From Gordius sp. MW1 (taxonomy: Eukaryota; Nematomorpha; Gordioida; Gordea; Gordiidae): DNA of 64,000 nucleotides. Positions 23,704 to 35,149 of the stretch are shown here, piece after piece; the stretch's first letter is position 1; every line of letters begins with the position of its first letter. A program made the position numbers and the translations under genes. A model generated the notes under the pieces. That model worked only from the letters and a program-made list of their open reading frames with translations. It had not been told where the DNA came from and did not search any database. Location of the stretch: positions 19,768,324 through 19,832,323 of the forward strand of contig OZ038531.1 of assembly GCA_964036665.1 (NCBI GenBank). The letters are read 5' to 3'.

Positions 23704-26373
23704 TTAAGTATTGATCCCAGTTTCTTTGCTTTTGATATTGTAGAAGGCTTGGAAATTTTCTTTTATCAAGTTCATTTGCTTATATAAGAAACGACTGAAA
23801 ACGGATATCAACCAGTTTCTAGAGTGGCCCCTGTAAACAACAAACGTAAAATATCCTGTTTATAATTTTATTTATTAATAAATATAGGAAATTTAATTAT
23901 AAAGAGAAAGCCCATGGTTTTATTAAAGTTATAATTTTATCTAATAACTTGATAATTTTATCTAATATTATAATAAAATAAGGATTTTTTCAAGACCAAA
24001 ATGAAGTACATTAGTGAAAATGTTTTATAATTATTTGAGTTTTTTAATTGAATATTCAAGCTTATTTACAAGCAAGATGAATGAAAACGTTTATACATCA
24101 TTCCTATTACGTAAATCAAACAAAATAATGCACTAGAAACAGTAAAAATTCCAAAAAAGGGATCGTACTACATTGATATATTCACCTTTTAAAGTGGGGT
24201 AGCTCAAAATTTCCCTTACAAATATATAATTTAAATCCACATTCGATTCATAATAAATATAACATATTTAATTTTGTCAAAAATAGTATAGAAATTGCTA
24301 CCTAAAATCGACGCAGCATATATAAATGAGGTTTGAGATGCCCGAGCCGCAGGGTTTTATGATGAAATCGGAAGCTAGGAGATTTAAATCGGCCTGGGAA
24401 GATTTAATTCCTTGCATGGAAAAGCACAGAGAAATGCACGTTGAACGTGAGGTATCTATGTGAAGCGATCTAACAAAATATGAAACAAATTTTAACATAG
24501 ACTATTGGTACTAATAAAATTAAAAAAACGCTCTTTTATTGAATAAGGTCAGGGTGTCGATTAATTACACATCATATAGGTACTAGTGTTGTAAAAGCGG
24601 CTGGGTTTTGTTTGGTCGATCTTCTTCGGTTTTAGTCGACTAAACATAACAAAACCAAAGGTTGCCCCCCCCCCCGGCCCCGGCTAGGCCCATGAACAGA
24701 GCAATGATTTGTTTTCTAAGGCAAATAACTCTCTTAAAAATAGAATGTCCAGAGATAGATTGGTGAACAGCTGATAAATTATTAAGCAAGGCGTGGAGGC
24801 AGCCATGCTTGAGACTTATAATAACGAACTAGGCGAATCGATATTAGTTTTGTCGAATAAAATTTAATGTAAAACTTACGCCTATTCTTTCTCCCATAAC
24901 TTATGCAATTCTTATTGAAAAAAACTCACCCAAGATGGCCGACTGGGTTACTTAATAAATTTTAAGCTGTTCGCGAGACTATTCTATCATGAATTTGTCG
25001 GTTTTTACTGTAAACAAGTGGCTGGATTGGAATGTTGTTGCGGAATGAACGGACTGTATACTTTCACGATTTGAGCATTTTGCGGTAATTTTATATAATC
25101 CTTGTTGATCTCGCTTTCCTTTTCCATCTTGAAAACTGGCCTAATAACCAATGAAGAAATTTTATCGTACAAAATCATCACATTCATATAATATACCTAA
25201 ACCTTATCAATTAAATAAAAATTTTAATATGTATAAAGTTCAAGAAAAAGCATATAGATAGATAACATTGGATTTGGCTTAAAAGTCAACCAAAAATGAT
25301 ATTCTTAGTGTTAACCTATATGTTTGGAGGTATTTTAAGAGGGCTATTGGGTATCCTGGCACCTTAAAAGACACCTTCCACATTGAAAGTCCTGAGCTTG
25401 GTTGATTCCAATGGTGTTCGGTTAAATTTGCGAATGAGGTAGAATGTAGGAGTTTGTGGTCAATGCTTATATCTCCGCAATCGAAGACGTTACAAAATTC
25501 GGTAGGGTTAGATAAATGCTAGGACATAAAAACAAAAACATAATATATTACATCAAGCAAAAAGTTGGACAAGACAGACGAAACTGACATTTTTTCCTAG
25601 CTAAAACCAAAAAAGGCTGCTTAATGATCTTATTTTAAATAATGTATTATTTTGCCACATTTTATTTAATTGTATAATATTTATTAATCGTAGTTCTTAC
25701 CCCCAAAAAATAGAGAATTAAATTAGAATTTTTGAATAATATGACAAAAGTATCATTAAAAATAGGGCAGTTCGGGTAGCTATATTGATTCGAGCGGGCG
25801 GACCCTTTGAAGAGATAGGGCTGGCAATAGTTATATAATTAAACAGGGCCGGGTTCGGACAAAAATCTCAAACAACTCTAACCTCTGATGGTGAGCCCAT
25901 AAATTGCACCGCAATTAATATATATTAGAAAAGTTAAATTGAGTAAAACGGAACTTCAAATGCTTTCTGAATTTAAAAGGTACAATAATTTCTAATTCGC
26001 GTCTCTAATATAATAACGAAACTAAGGTTCGAATTCTAAACAAACGTTAAAGACTACTTCAAATTAAAGCCTAAACGCATTTCGATCTTCGCAACCATGA
26101 CTCATTGAAAATGTTTACTTACTTAAAGAAGATTCTTATATATAAAGTCCAAACAAAATTCATAAAATTATATCCAAATTTCAAAAAAAAAGTAAAAAAT
26201 ACATCTCTCAAAATTTTAAATAAAAACGGTTTATATAATACCTCAAAAATTTGCTTGACATGGGAGAAGAGAGATAGTTGGAGGTCCTGATAGTGGGAAG
26301 TGGGGGCTCGAACCGGAGTCTTTTTGAGGTATTGGCTGAGCTCGGTTAGAACTCGGATTATGCCTTGTGGAAT
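23704..26373 (-). CDS. RhoGAP-START gene: linker and START domain exons
   Basis: Exon 26373-26242 encodes the linker (TSHYQDLQLSLFSHVKQIFE). Exons 25518-25316, 25140-25009, 24469-24302 and 23830-23704 encode START. Recognisable points are LSMWKVSFKVPG (DLC: LW...EVPA), ASDFIIKPCGSG followed by YICCVDF (DLC: LIEPCGSG...ICRVDL), and RGHSRNWLISVF (DLC: KGHSPEWYNK.F). START domains form a hydrophobic pocket for a lipid, and in DLC proteins the ligand is uncertain. The second of these four exons is the least certain: it fits by phase and position more than by residues. The protein ends with NIKSKETGINT and a TAA. Confidence 0.85.
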
Positions 26374-29300
26374 CTGAAAAGAAATAATAATTATTTAAAT
26401 CAAAAGAATAATTAATAGGAATTTTATCAAGAATTAAATTTTTTTACCATAGCAATTTAGTTTACACACACACATTTTTTCCACCGATGCTAACATCTTA
26501 AATTCATATACTTGTCCTTTGATCTCATGTAATTTAAACTGATTTTAAATTAAGAGGAGAAGATTATCAACACATCATTTTTAAAAGTCACATTATCTCA
26601 ATGTTAAAAAACGTGGAAGAATAAAAAAAATTATACACTATTTATTTGCCAATCAAAACTATTTCATGATGATAAATTCTCCATCCAAAACTAAAGGAGC
26701 AAAAAGGAATTCTCAAGCAACTTAATAACGTATTTAACAAATATATCTATCTATCCAAGACAAATCCATACGTGGCCGAAGGGAGGCAAAAAGTGGCAAC
26801 TGCCCCCCCCCCATCAATATTTCAGAAAAGTTGATTTGTCCTTTTATTAGTCTGACGACCTAGTGTCGTAGAAACGGCTGGGTTTTGCTGGGTCGACTTT
26901 AATTTTAGTCGACTAAACCTAAACAAAAGGTTTGACCTAAAAATTTTTGGTCTATTTATGCGACTAAAGCCAAAGGGTCGACCAAACGAAACTCAGCCGT
27001 TTTTAAAACACTAGCTCTGGGCCACGCTTAAAGTAATCATGAAAAGATTTGCTGTATACCGTTAACACAGTGTTTGCGCATTTAATCATGAGAGTTAGAG
27101 AACGGGTTAGGGCTTGATTGAAAGATAACCAATCTGGTTCTCTGCAGGAATCTCCATCAACACTGGAATTATTTTCGAGAAGATCTGCGGATCGATCCTG
27201 TGCCATATTATAGAAGAGGGTCGGACACAAGCAGACCGCGATGTTAGAGGGTGTCATTTGATTGTTGGGATGAGAAATGCTTATGGTTTCACAAAAATTT
27301 AGGAGTAGCCCCAGAGCATCTTTGTTTTCGTCGGGAAGTAGTAATAAGGCACATTGAATTGCTGGTAAGTGCAAGTCCAGAGGTAGTTCTAATAATAAGC
27401 AATAGTTTTATATACATGGGCATAGCCGAGGGGCGGGGGCAGCTGCCCCCCTCTAAATTCGAAAAGTTGAAATTTATTAAAACCATGGCTAAAAAATGAT
27501 CATTCTCTAATCCCACTGCTGGCTACGTTCATGGTTTTATAATTTATTTACGATTTTCCATATTTAGTTTATGTAAGGGAAAGCGTAAAAAGAAAATTTA
27601 GCACTTCTGTCTAAAATAACGACAGATAATAATAACGACAATCAATCATTAAGCGTGTCGTACAAAATGTATTGAATATTACTTTCTAATAAATTTGGTT
27701 ATTAGGCTGGTCAACAAATAATGGACTTATAAAATCGACCGGCAAACTGTTTGATTCTGGTAGAGTTTTTTGTGGTGAACATGAATATATTTTTGATTTT
27801 TTCCCCATACCTCAAGTTTTTGAAATATTTCCTGTCCAGTTGGTAAAAATAGCGATTTTGGCGTTTTTCATACGTCAATATAGCTTGCAAATCGGTACAA
27901 TTTTAGTTTAATAAATTTGATCGAAAATATTATACCAAAATCTGCACGCAATTTGCCGGTCGATTTTTCTAGATAAACCGTATTATTTTTGTGTAATGTT
28001 ATTGTTAAAAAAAACTTGCTATTTTTTGGTCTCGCGATAGTATTTTTTCTTAAATTTAACTATAAAAGTAATGACAAAAAAGGTTTCCTGTTAATAGCTC
28101 TGAGTGCAATGTTAAAATTTACCGGTCATAATTTGATTCAAGACGAGGCATATATTTTTGGGGAACAGGGGCTCAGGCAATTCGCGAAAAAATAGCTTTA
28201 CAATATCGGCCAGATCGTAAGGCTGAAACGTGGAGTAATCGCAAAACGGAATTCCTAAATCATAGTTTTTTTCGAAATAATTTTAAAAAAATCAAAAATG
28301 AAAGAAGCAAATCTAAATCCAAAAACGCTATAATTTTCAAAATCTTATCAGTAAAAAATCTTTCAACAAGCAATTTTTATAAATAATATTAAATTTTTAT
28401 TTATTCCAATTAAACTACAAAAAATTTTCATTAAAATAAAATTTTAATAATGTTAACCGTCAATGGTGGATTGTATCATTTGAGATTTCAGGGTTAAAAC
28501 ACGTGACTTGAGACCGGATTTTCTGAAAAGACCTACGGTGTCTAAGCAATGCAACTTCAAATAGTCCATGGCACCCGTGATGGGGCTGGGTATGGGTGTC
28601 CCGTTCAATGCGTAAATCTCTTTTAAGCTTAGCCCGAACAGTACGGATTCCGTATTGAGCACAGGTTGAGAAAATCTGGTTTTTCCGAAACAAACGCAAC
28701 GAAATATAGAAAAAAATGCATAAAAATCTGGATTTTCATCTTAAATTTGATTACAAAAAATACGATATTTATTTTGAACATTACAAAAAAAACATGCTAT
28801 TTAAATCATTTTTTGGCACCAAAAAATCAAAAAATGTATATGGATTTAAGATAGTCTTAATATTATAGTTTAGGGGGGGGGGGGGTCTTACACTTCCAAA
28901 AACAAAGAAGACTATATATATTAACGAGTGACTTATTTAAAACAAATTCCTACTTAGTGTTGTTGAAACGGCTGGGTTTTGTTCAACTAAAACTAACGGT
29001 CGATTCTGGTCTGTTTTTCAAATTTCGACCAAGCCTAGAAGCCGACTAAGAAAAACAGGCCAAAAAAACGAAAGGTCGACCAAACAAAACCCAGCCGTTT
29101 TTACAGCACTATTCCTACTTAGAGAAAGCAAGTTTTATATTAATTTTTTTGTAAATAAATTGATTACTCTATAATAAGATAATCTAGTATGACTATGAAA
29201 GAAATTTACTTTCAATAGCGGTGCTAAAGAAAAGTAAATTAATAATAATAAAATTAAATAAGTTTTTAAAAAAAAGTTATATTGCACAGCTAAGATATGA

Positions 29301-32229
29301 ATAGATCTTACACCTTACTTGTAAGTGGGTTAAGATAACTGATAAGATCAAAAGAGAATTCATGAAAATCCAAGAGAAGCACATAAGTATTTTTATGTTC
29401 CTGATTTTCTAACGTGATATATGTTTTACACTAAACACACTTTACAACTAGATAAAATCTAAGACTTAGCATCTAAAACCATCTTTCTTATATAAATGTT
29501 AAAGTTTTCAAAGTGCTTTTCAAGTAGATTAAAGATGTTAAATTAAACATGTTAGGTTTAGTTATCAATGTTATTTTTATAAAAATATACAATTTTTTCT
29601 TAATGAAACGAGCAAAAAAATTAGTAAGGATAAAGTTTGAATTTCAATAATACCGCATTAAACAAATCTAAACCTCTATTGTGCATGTTTTATAATATTC
29701 AAAAGCTGCAAACGTCTTCTTTGGCATGGGCGTAGCCTGCATTTGAAATAGAAGGGGGCAATAATGATTTAGGGAGGGGCAAAATGATTATTATTAGTAA
29801 TTTTAGCCATAATTCTAATACATACTGAAGAATTTTTGGATTTAGAGGGGAGTAGCTGCCCCTCCCTGCCTCCCTCTGGCTACGCCCATGTTCTTTGGTC
29901 AACAAAAACATACATTTCCATTATTAAAATCAAATTTTACCGTAATATTTAGTTATTGTCATGGGCGTAGCCAGCATTGGAATTAGAGGGGGACAATAAT
30001 GATTTAGGGAGGGGCAAAAGATCATTTTTGAAAATTTAACCATCAGTCTAATAAATTTCAACAACGTTTTGGATTTAGAGGGGGGCAGTCGTCCCTCCCT
30101 GCACCCCCCCCCCCCTGGCTACGCCCACGTCGTCCCACCATATAAAAATTGCGAAATTCACATTATATATTAAAGTCGTTCGGAATTGGTACCTTTTGGT
30201 GTGGGGAGGTAGTGAACTTAATGCTTCATCGTAAGTGGGATTTTTCCAACAAGCACCACCGTTTTTTAAAGCTTTGGCGGGCACGTTAGAAAAGTAGTAA
30301 GAGAGGCTCAAGCCCGCTAATTTCTGAACGAACGGGTGTTGAAAGGCTGAGTTGTTGGAAGGGTCGCGAGGGTCGTAATCGCAATTACCACAAGCATTTG
30401 CGTTACCACTTATGAGGAGGGTCTTATCGAAATCTGATAATAATTCCGTACTCTTCGCCTCGCACGAACTATCATATTCATATAAAATTTTATCATTCGC
30501 AATTACATGTATATCGATATCTTGGCTCAGTTGAAACTTGAAAAAAAGACCGGAGTCGACCGTTAGTCTGAGTTGAACCGAAGGTCGACCACACAAAACG
30601 TAGGCGTTTTAACAACACTACTTTACACAACCTCCTTCAAATTATTTTTCAAAAACACACCAAGTTTGTAGAAATAACCAAAACTGTCCTAGTTATTTAT
30701 TCCAGAGAAACCAATAATTATATATAAAAATTTTCCCCAAGCCGTTTGCCACATTTGGTGGTCAGCATCTTTTTAGAGATTAGAAGAGGGGTGAGGAGGC
30801 TCGGCTCTCCAGTGGTGTTGTCAAAACGGCTGAGTTTTGTTTGGCCGACCTTTGGGGTTAGTCGACCTCCAGGCTTAGTCGAAATTTAAAAAACAGACGA
30901 GAGTAGTTGAAGGTCGACCAAACATGGCCCAGCCGTTTTTACAACTCTACCAGGCCTGACAGCCGTGTTTTGTGATGTGATGTTTCAAGGACAAATGAAT
31001 CATAACTATATACATATTGTGAAATTTTTTATGAAAGTTACATTAAATGCTGCACTAACTTGTTGGTTGGACTGTTTGAGAGAATGCCAGCTAAGGAAGC
31101 TCCAACTCCAGAATCCTTCCTATCTCTGGGACAGCCTGCGCCTGCTTTTTCATTATGTTCGCCAGTGTTCCCATCTTCTAACGTATCGTACGTGTCTAGA
31201 GAACAACCACTGCTTCCAGAAGCATTATTAGCGGCAAATACCTTACGGACACTATCACTATTTTCTACGGGTGGGTGACAATTTAATGTCACCAAATGTC
31301 GCGTTATATCTTCCATCAGGGGTGTAGTCGATTTCAGAGACGCTACGGATGATAGGTGTCTCTTGACCGTAAAAAAGGTGGTAGGGTTTGCAAAAGGGTT
31401 TAGGGAAGTGTTATCGTCCCCGCTATTGACCACGAAAGTTTGATTGAGCCGGGGCGAAGCTGCCTTACTGGGGGCCACCCAACTAAGGCTCGACCCAAGT
31501 CGAGTTCCGCCTAGGGTTGGGACGGATTGAGCTCTCTTAAACGAAGTGCCTTTAGTCTTAGACCTTCGACCTTTTAATTCCTGGCCGGCGGGCGGCCCAT
31601 TTAGAAAGGGGAATAGACTTGTTAGAACTTGGCTTACATCGTCGGTCCGGGCCCTTCGAGTTTGGTCAGAGGGACTATTCGAGACTAAGGCAGAGCTGGA
31701 GTTAGGACAGTGGTCATTGTGATCGAGACGTGGCGTTCGGCCGAATAGTAAGCTCTTTATCGAAGTGTAAGTGGCTGACCTGCCCATCTTAAGCAGAGGC
31801 ACGGGGTCGTACGAGATTGTTGAAGCCGATTGGCCAACAGCATTCCCAACCTTACCCTGTCTCTTCAATTGATGTCGATTGGCGCGGGTTAGGGAAAAGG
31901 GTTTAAACCAAAAAGTATTGTTCGCAACCGGGAGGATAGCTAATGACGTCGTGTCATCATTTTTTCCCATTTTTATCGTTAGCGCATTGGGTGTTGTTTT
32001 TTGATATGGCTGGAGTATGGGCAATGATATTTTGTTTTTCCTCTCCTTCACGTCAGCTAGGTTAAAGGTGTGCCATCGTTTTTTGCAATTCACTAATTTC
32101 CGGGTCTCTTTGCCCCCCGCCTCGTAGGACACATTCCCCCCTGCCCCTCCTTGACCGGAATGACGAAGCATATAGTCGATAGTGGTGCTTAGGAAGGAGT
32201 CATTTCGATCGAGTTTTGAAAGGTGATCT
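23704..32229 (-). CDS. DLC/crossveinless-c type RhoGAP-START gene, 3' ten exons
   Basis: Exons on the minus strand: 32229-31060, 30468-30193, 28675-28458, 28254-28123, 27388-27060, 26373-26242, 25518-25316, 25140-25009, 24469-24302 and 23830-23704. Every border is AG/GT and the phases agree at all nine joins, giving 961 residues and a TAA stop. The order is a Ser/Thr-rich region with KDSGVGASL, then RhoGAP, linker and START, as in vertebrate DLC1/STARD13 and insect crossveinless-c. These proteins speed GTP hydrolysis by Rho GTPases at the cell cortex and adhesions. Exons before 32229 (in the family, a SAM domain and the start codon) were not identified. The START half and the exon at 30468-30193 are divergent, while the GAP core is well kept. 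No stop or shift interrupts the model, so it looks functional. The weakest joins are the acceptor at 30468 and the exon 25140-25009. Confidence 0.9.
24584..24670. mobile_element. Truncated family B MITE (5' half) in a RhoGAP-START intron
   Basis: TAGTGTTGTAAAAGCGGCTG and TTAGTCGACTAAAC are present, but the right arm is lost and replaced by a C-run. Confidence 0.65.
26861..27013. mobile_element. hAT-type MITE, family B, next to a GAP exon donor
   Basis: The ends are TAGTGTCGTAGAAACGGCTG and CAGCCGTTTTTAAAACACTA. The element starts 46 bp past the 3' border of the last GAP exon (27060). No target duplication can be read. Confidence 0.8.
27060..28675 (-). CDS. RhoGAP-START gene: RhoGAP domain exons
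   Basis: Three exons (28675-28458, 28254-28123, 27388-27060) cover residues 483-708 of the partial protein. VGLFRKSGLKSR carries the catalytic arginine finger (Arg533, codon 28524-28522), which inserts into the Rho active site. The second exon has LADIVKLFFRELPEPLF, the K..(F)R.LP.P motif. The third has ALLLLPDENKDALG and NQMTPSNIAVCLCPTLF, with the conserved Asn. All main GAP motifs are present, so activity is expected. The acceptor at 27389-27390 was preferred to a nearer AG because it restores the usual length between the LPEP and LLPDEN motifs. Confidence 0.93.
27415..27533. mobile_element. Short family A MITE next to a GAP exon acceptor
   Basis: It starts CATGGGCATAGCC and ends GGCTACGTTCATG. 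GTTTTATA occurs on both sides with a 2-bp offset on the left. Only about 24 bp separate it from the acceptor of the exon starting at 27388, so part of that intron's 3' signal may lie in the element. Confidence 0.75.
28955..29111. mobile_element. hAT-type MITE, family B, with perfect target duplication
   Basis: It starts TAGTGTTGTTGAAACGGCTG and ends CAGCCGTTTTTACAGCACTA. Flanks are exactly TTCCTACT on both sides (28947-28954 and 29112-29119). The inverted arms share GGTTTTGTT..GGTCGA over roughly 40 bp. This copy sets the borders and superfamily of the family. Confidence 0.9.
29725..29890. mobile_element. hAT-type MITE, family A, with perfect target duplication
   Basis: CATGGGCGTAGCC to GGCTACGCCCATG, flanked on both sides by TTCTTTGG (29717-29724 and 29891-29898). 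It lies in an intron of the RhoGAP-START gene. Confidence 0.9.
29960..30129. mobile_element. hAT-type MITE, family A, next to a RhoGAP-START exon
   Basis: CATGGGCGTAGCCAGC to GGCTACGCCCACG. The flanks do not match, so one end may have been altered. It lies about 65 bp downstream of the exon 30468-30193. Confidence 0.8.
30193..30468 (-). CDS. RhoGAP-START gene: divergent exon before the GAP domain
   Basis: 91 full codons, including NCDYDPRDPSN and VQKLAGLSLSYYF, then GGACWKNP. Incoming phase 2 and outgoing phase 2 match the neighbouring exons. In DLC proteins this place holds a leucine-rich segment (QKL..L.L..) and a conserved W-containing stretch before the GAP domain. QKLAGLSLSYYF and GACWKNP can be placed against them, but similarity is weak. 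The acceptor lacks a good pyrimidine tract. An insertion of family B begins about 55 bp upstream and one of family A ends about 65 bp downstream. Confidence 0.65.
30525..30620. mobile_element. Family B MITE, right half, beside an exon acceptor
   Basis: Internal AGTTGAAACTTG, then AGTCGACC and GGTCGACC, and a terminal TTTTAACAACACTA. The left half is absent. It lies about 55 bp upstream of the acceptor at 30468. Confidence 0.7.
30812..30950. mobile_element. hAT-type MITE, family B
   Basis: TGGTGTTGTCAAAACGGCTG at the left and CAGCCGTTTTTACAACTCTA at the right. It is intronic, 110 bp downstream of the large Ser/Thr-rich exon. Confidence 0.75.
31060..32229 (-). CDS. RhoGAP-START gene: large Ser/Thr-rich exon
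   Basis: 390 residues with no folded domain recognised. It is rich in Ser, Thr, Asn, Arg and Lys. Near its end is DRKDSGVGASL, the conserved stretch that precedes the GAP region in DLC-family proteins and the best anchor for this exon. The acceptor is TTTATTTTGCCTTCAAG at its 5' side, and the donor is AACAA|GTTAGT. Its base composition is clearly richer in GC than its surroundings, as expected for constrained coding DNA. Confidence 0.85.
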
Positions 32230-32269
32230 CTTGAAGGCAAAATAAATAAGGGACGATAAAACAAAAAAT

Positions 32270-34960
32270 GATATAAGTATTAATAATATTATATAGTTGC
32301 GATGTTGTTATCGAAAGTTGAAAATCTCGAAAGACCTCCTAACCCCGTTCCTCCCCCTAAACGCTAACGCGCTTAAGAATTATGATGAGTGGTGGCAAAG
32401 CCAATTACAATGGCTGGAAGGGGCTCGGGGCTGAGCCAATTTTTACATTTAATTCTTGAAACTTTTCAAGCGTGTGGGAGATATGAATTTTTGTCACTTC
32501 TTGTCTATACCAAAATAATATCGGAAAAGCATAGTTAGGAAGCATTGAAAATATGCAGAGGTTAAAAACTATATATCTTAAACTAAACTATTAGATTATG
32601 CGAAAAAATATGCGTATTATTCCTATCAAAACCATAATCGTAAAAGGGAAGTGGATGGGAGGGGGGGGGAAGGGGTTGATATGCTTTTGACAATGGAGAT
32701 AGAGTGACAAAGCTCGCTATCAATTCCCAATACACACTTTGATTAAATGACAATGAGAACCCCCCACCCCGTAAACCGTTTTGCTTTTAGGTCGCGCAAC
32801 CACACTGCTCCGTGCTGATAAGCAATTCGAACGAGCGGGGAAAACTTTGAAAATCAAAAAAAAAACAAAGTCTTTAAAGTAAAATATTTTTAAGAATGAC
32901 ATTTTACGTCACATAGATTTATAGTTTTTTTAAAGCCGCTATATAAAATCTCTATATTTATAAAATCTGTACATGGTTCCTGTAACCCACTTTGGATCAC
33001 AATATTTATGGATAGCAATAGCAGAATTTTAGATATTTTTCTATTATAAAAACAAGTTGAGACGACACGGCTCATAGTTAAGGTGGGCTCATAAATTGCG
33101 TAGCAATTAATTTCTGATACCGGGCCGGGTATGTCAATATTTTTTTTCAACGACTGCTTAATCTGTAAGCGCTAACCTACTTTACTTGAAATTAACGAGA
33201 ACAGTAGTGCATTGCAATTACAATCGTTTAATAGCTTTTCAGTTACTATAATAATCATAATAACTTATAAAGTATATAGTCTTTATCGAAAAGTTATTAT
33301 AACAATAAAAATAGGCAAGCAGGGAGGGGGGGGGGGGGGGAAAGGTTACCCCCTCCGTTACGTAACCCCTAACCTTTAGGCAGGTATCGAGCTATTCCAA
33401 GCTCTGAGCCCGGAAGAAATATACATCATATACATATGGATATGAATATGTGGGAAACAGATGTATAATAATGTGTATAAAATAATATTAATAGAAATGA
33501 AACATAAACAAGCATTTCTTCATTTAGTAAAGAGCGATAGGCAGGAGGCACACATTGCATCAACAGCAACAGACAGAGACGCAAAGCGTAGAATGCAAAT
33601 GCATAGTTGACGATGGTGAAAATAATTATGATTAATGTGGGGAAGCGTCGAAGTCAAACACAATTGTCGTAGCATCGCTAAAACCGCATGTGCTAAGCTA
33701 GGCTAGCACTGCACAGGAGGGGAGGACAAGCAGGCCAGGTCAATCATTTGATTTATAATTTCCATGAGAGGATGATTTAATTAATTCCTATTATATAGCT
33801 AGCTCGTCATGTAAAATGCAAATTAAACGTGGCTCCTCCTGTCTGTCCAGCTCCTCCAATTAAAAGGGAAAATTATTATGAAATAGTAAGTGCTTTTATA
33901 ATTACCCTCACCCCCCCCCCCTAAACCTCCACGTCCACGTATTTTTTAAATGAAATAGATAAACATAGATTGAGCATTTTAAAAATGCATATACGCTAGT
34001 GGCTAGGATGGGATGGAAAAAACATATGTGTATTCATATAATTATAATCCATCGTTATTGCTTCAAGCGTCCTGCCATGAAGTCAAATCGATAAAACCGC
34101 TAGTCGATAATGAGATTAGAGAGAATAAAAAAACCATTCTCTTTAACCCGATTTGCCACTAAAAGGTGCTGCTAAATGAAAGCATAGTTCTTAAACCCCC
34201 CCCCCCCCCATGTCCATAAAATAATAATAATTATTTTTAAATTAATGGTAAATTTTTAAAAAATATATTTTTTTTCATGGGACAACCAGCCAAAATCTTG
34301 TTATAAAAACTCCATTTGAAACAATAAAGAAGCTAACTGTAAATTTATAATGAAAAAATAGCTCAATTTAAGGTCAAAAGTTTGACTTAAAAATATTTTA
34401 TACTATATAAATTATGGCTCTTTGAACAATTGATGTTTTAGTTCCTGGTTCACTTACCACGGTAGGATAATATAATCAAGAGAAAGGTATCACATTTGCA
34501 CACTTTCATAATAAATGTTAAAAACTCTCTTTAAAAAAACTTAGCAAAGTAAAAATAAACTTGGCATTTGATTATAACATTGAGAATCGAACTAGAAACT
34601 TGGCAATACCGCATAAAAACTTTGCAATTAGTGGCTAGCCTCAAAAACGATGATTAAAAGGCTATTCAACTTGTAATTTTTGGACAAAAAAGACATAAAC
34701 ATTTAATCAGGCCCTTCACAGAAAAACTAATTATAGGGGTCGAGCTCCAAACTAAGTATCAATGGTCCTGATCGATAAAAAATACAATGCCCTAGGTTAT
34801 TTAATACATAATTATAAATTGAGACGATAAGTGGAATAATGGTTGCCAATGATAAAAAATTTGTCGTTTTTCGCAGAAATTAAAAAAACTATTTTTTACA
34901 TTATTTTTGCTATATGGTACCCTTATATTTCGTGATTTGCCCACATAAAGAAGCTAAGAT
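32270..34960. other. Upstream of the last found RhoGAP-START exon: no exon supported
   Basis: Probably a long intron. Contains a G-run near 33325, C-runs near 33910 and 34195, and a TTAATTGCTACGCAATTTATGAGC relative in reverse near 33090. A GC-balanced patch at 33530-33870 could be a non-coding exon or regulatory region. I see no decisive signal. Confidence 0.4.
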
Positions 34961-34971
34961 TTATCCTCTGT

Positions 34972-35146
34972 CAATGGGCGTAGGCAAAGGGTGGCTGGGA
35001 GGGGCGATTGCCCCCCTCTAAATCCAGAAATTCCTAAATATTTCTTATAATTATGGCTTAGATTTGAAAAATTATCATTTTGCCCCTCTCTAAAGCACAA
35101 TTGCCTCTCTCTTTCCTCTAGTTTTCCAATCCTGACTAAGCCCATG
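34972..35146. mobile_element. hAT-type MITE, family A
   Basis: CAATGGGCGTAGGC at the left and CTAAGCCCATG at the right. Flanks TCCTCTGT and CCCTTTGT match at 6 of 8. Family interior with GGGGCGATTGCCCCCCTC is present. Confidence 0.7.
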
Positions 35147-35149
35147 CCC

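Noticed and set aside
32764-32844. Candidate upstream exon of the RhoGAP-START gene (FPARSNCLSARSSV)
   Set aside because: Good acceptor, but its possible donors give phase 0 while the next exon needs phase 2.
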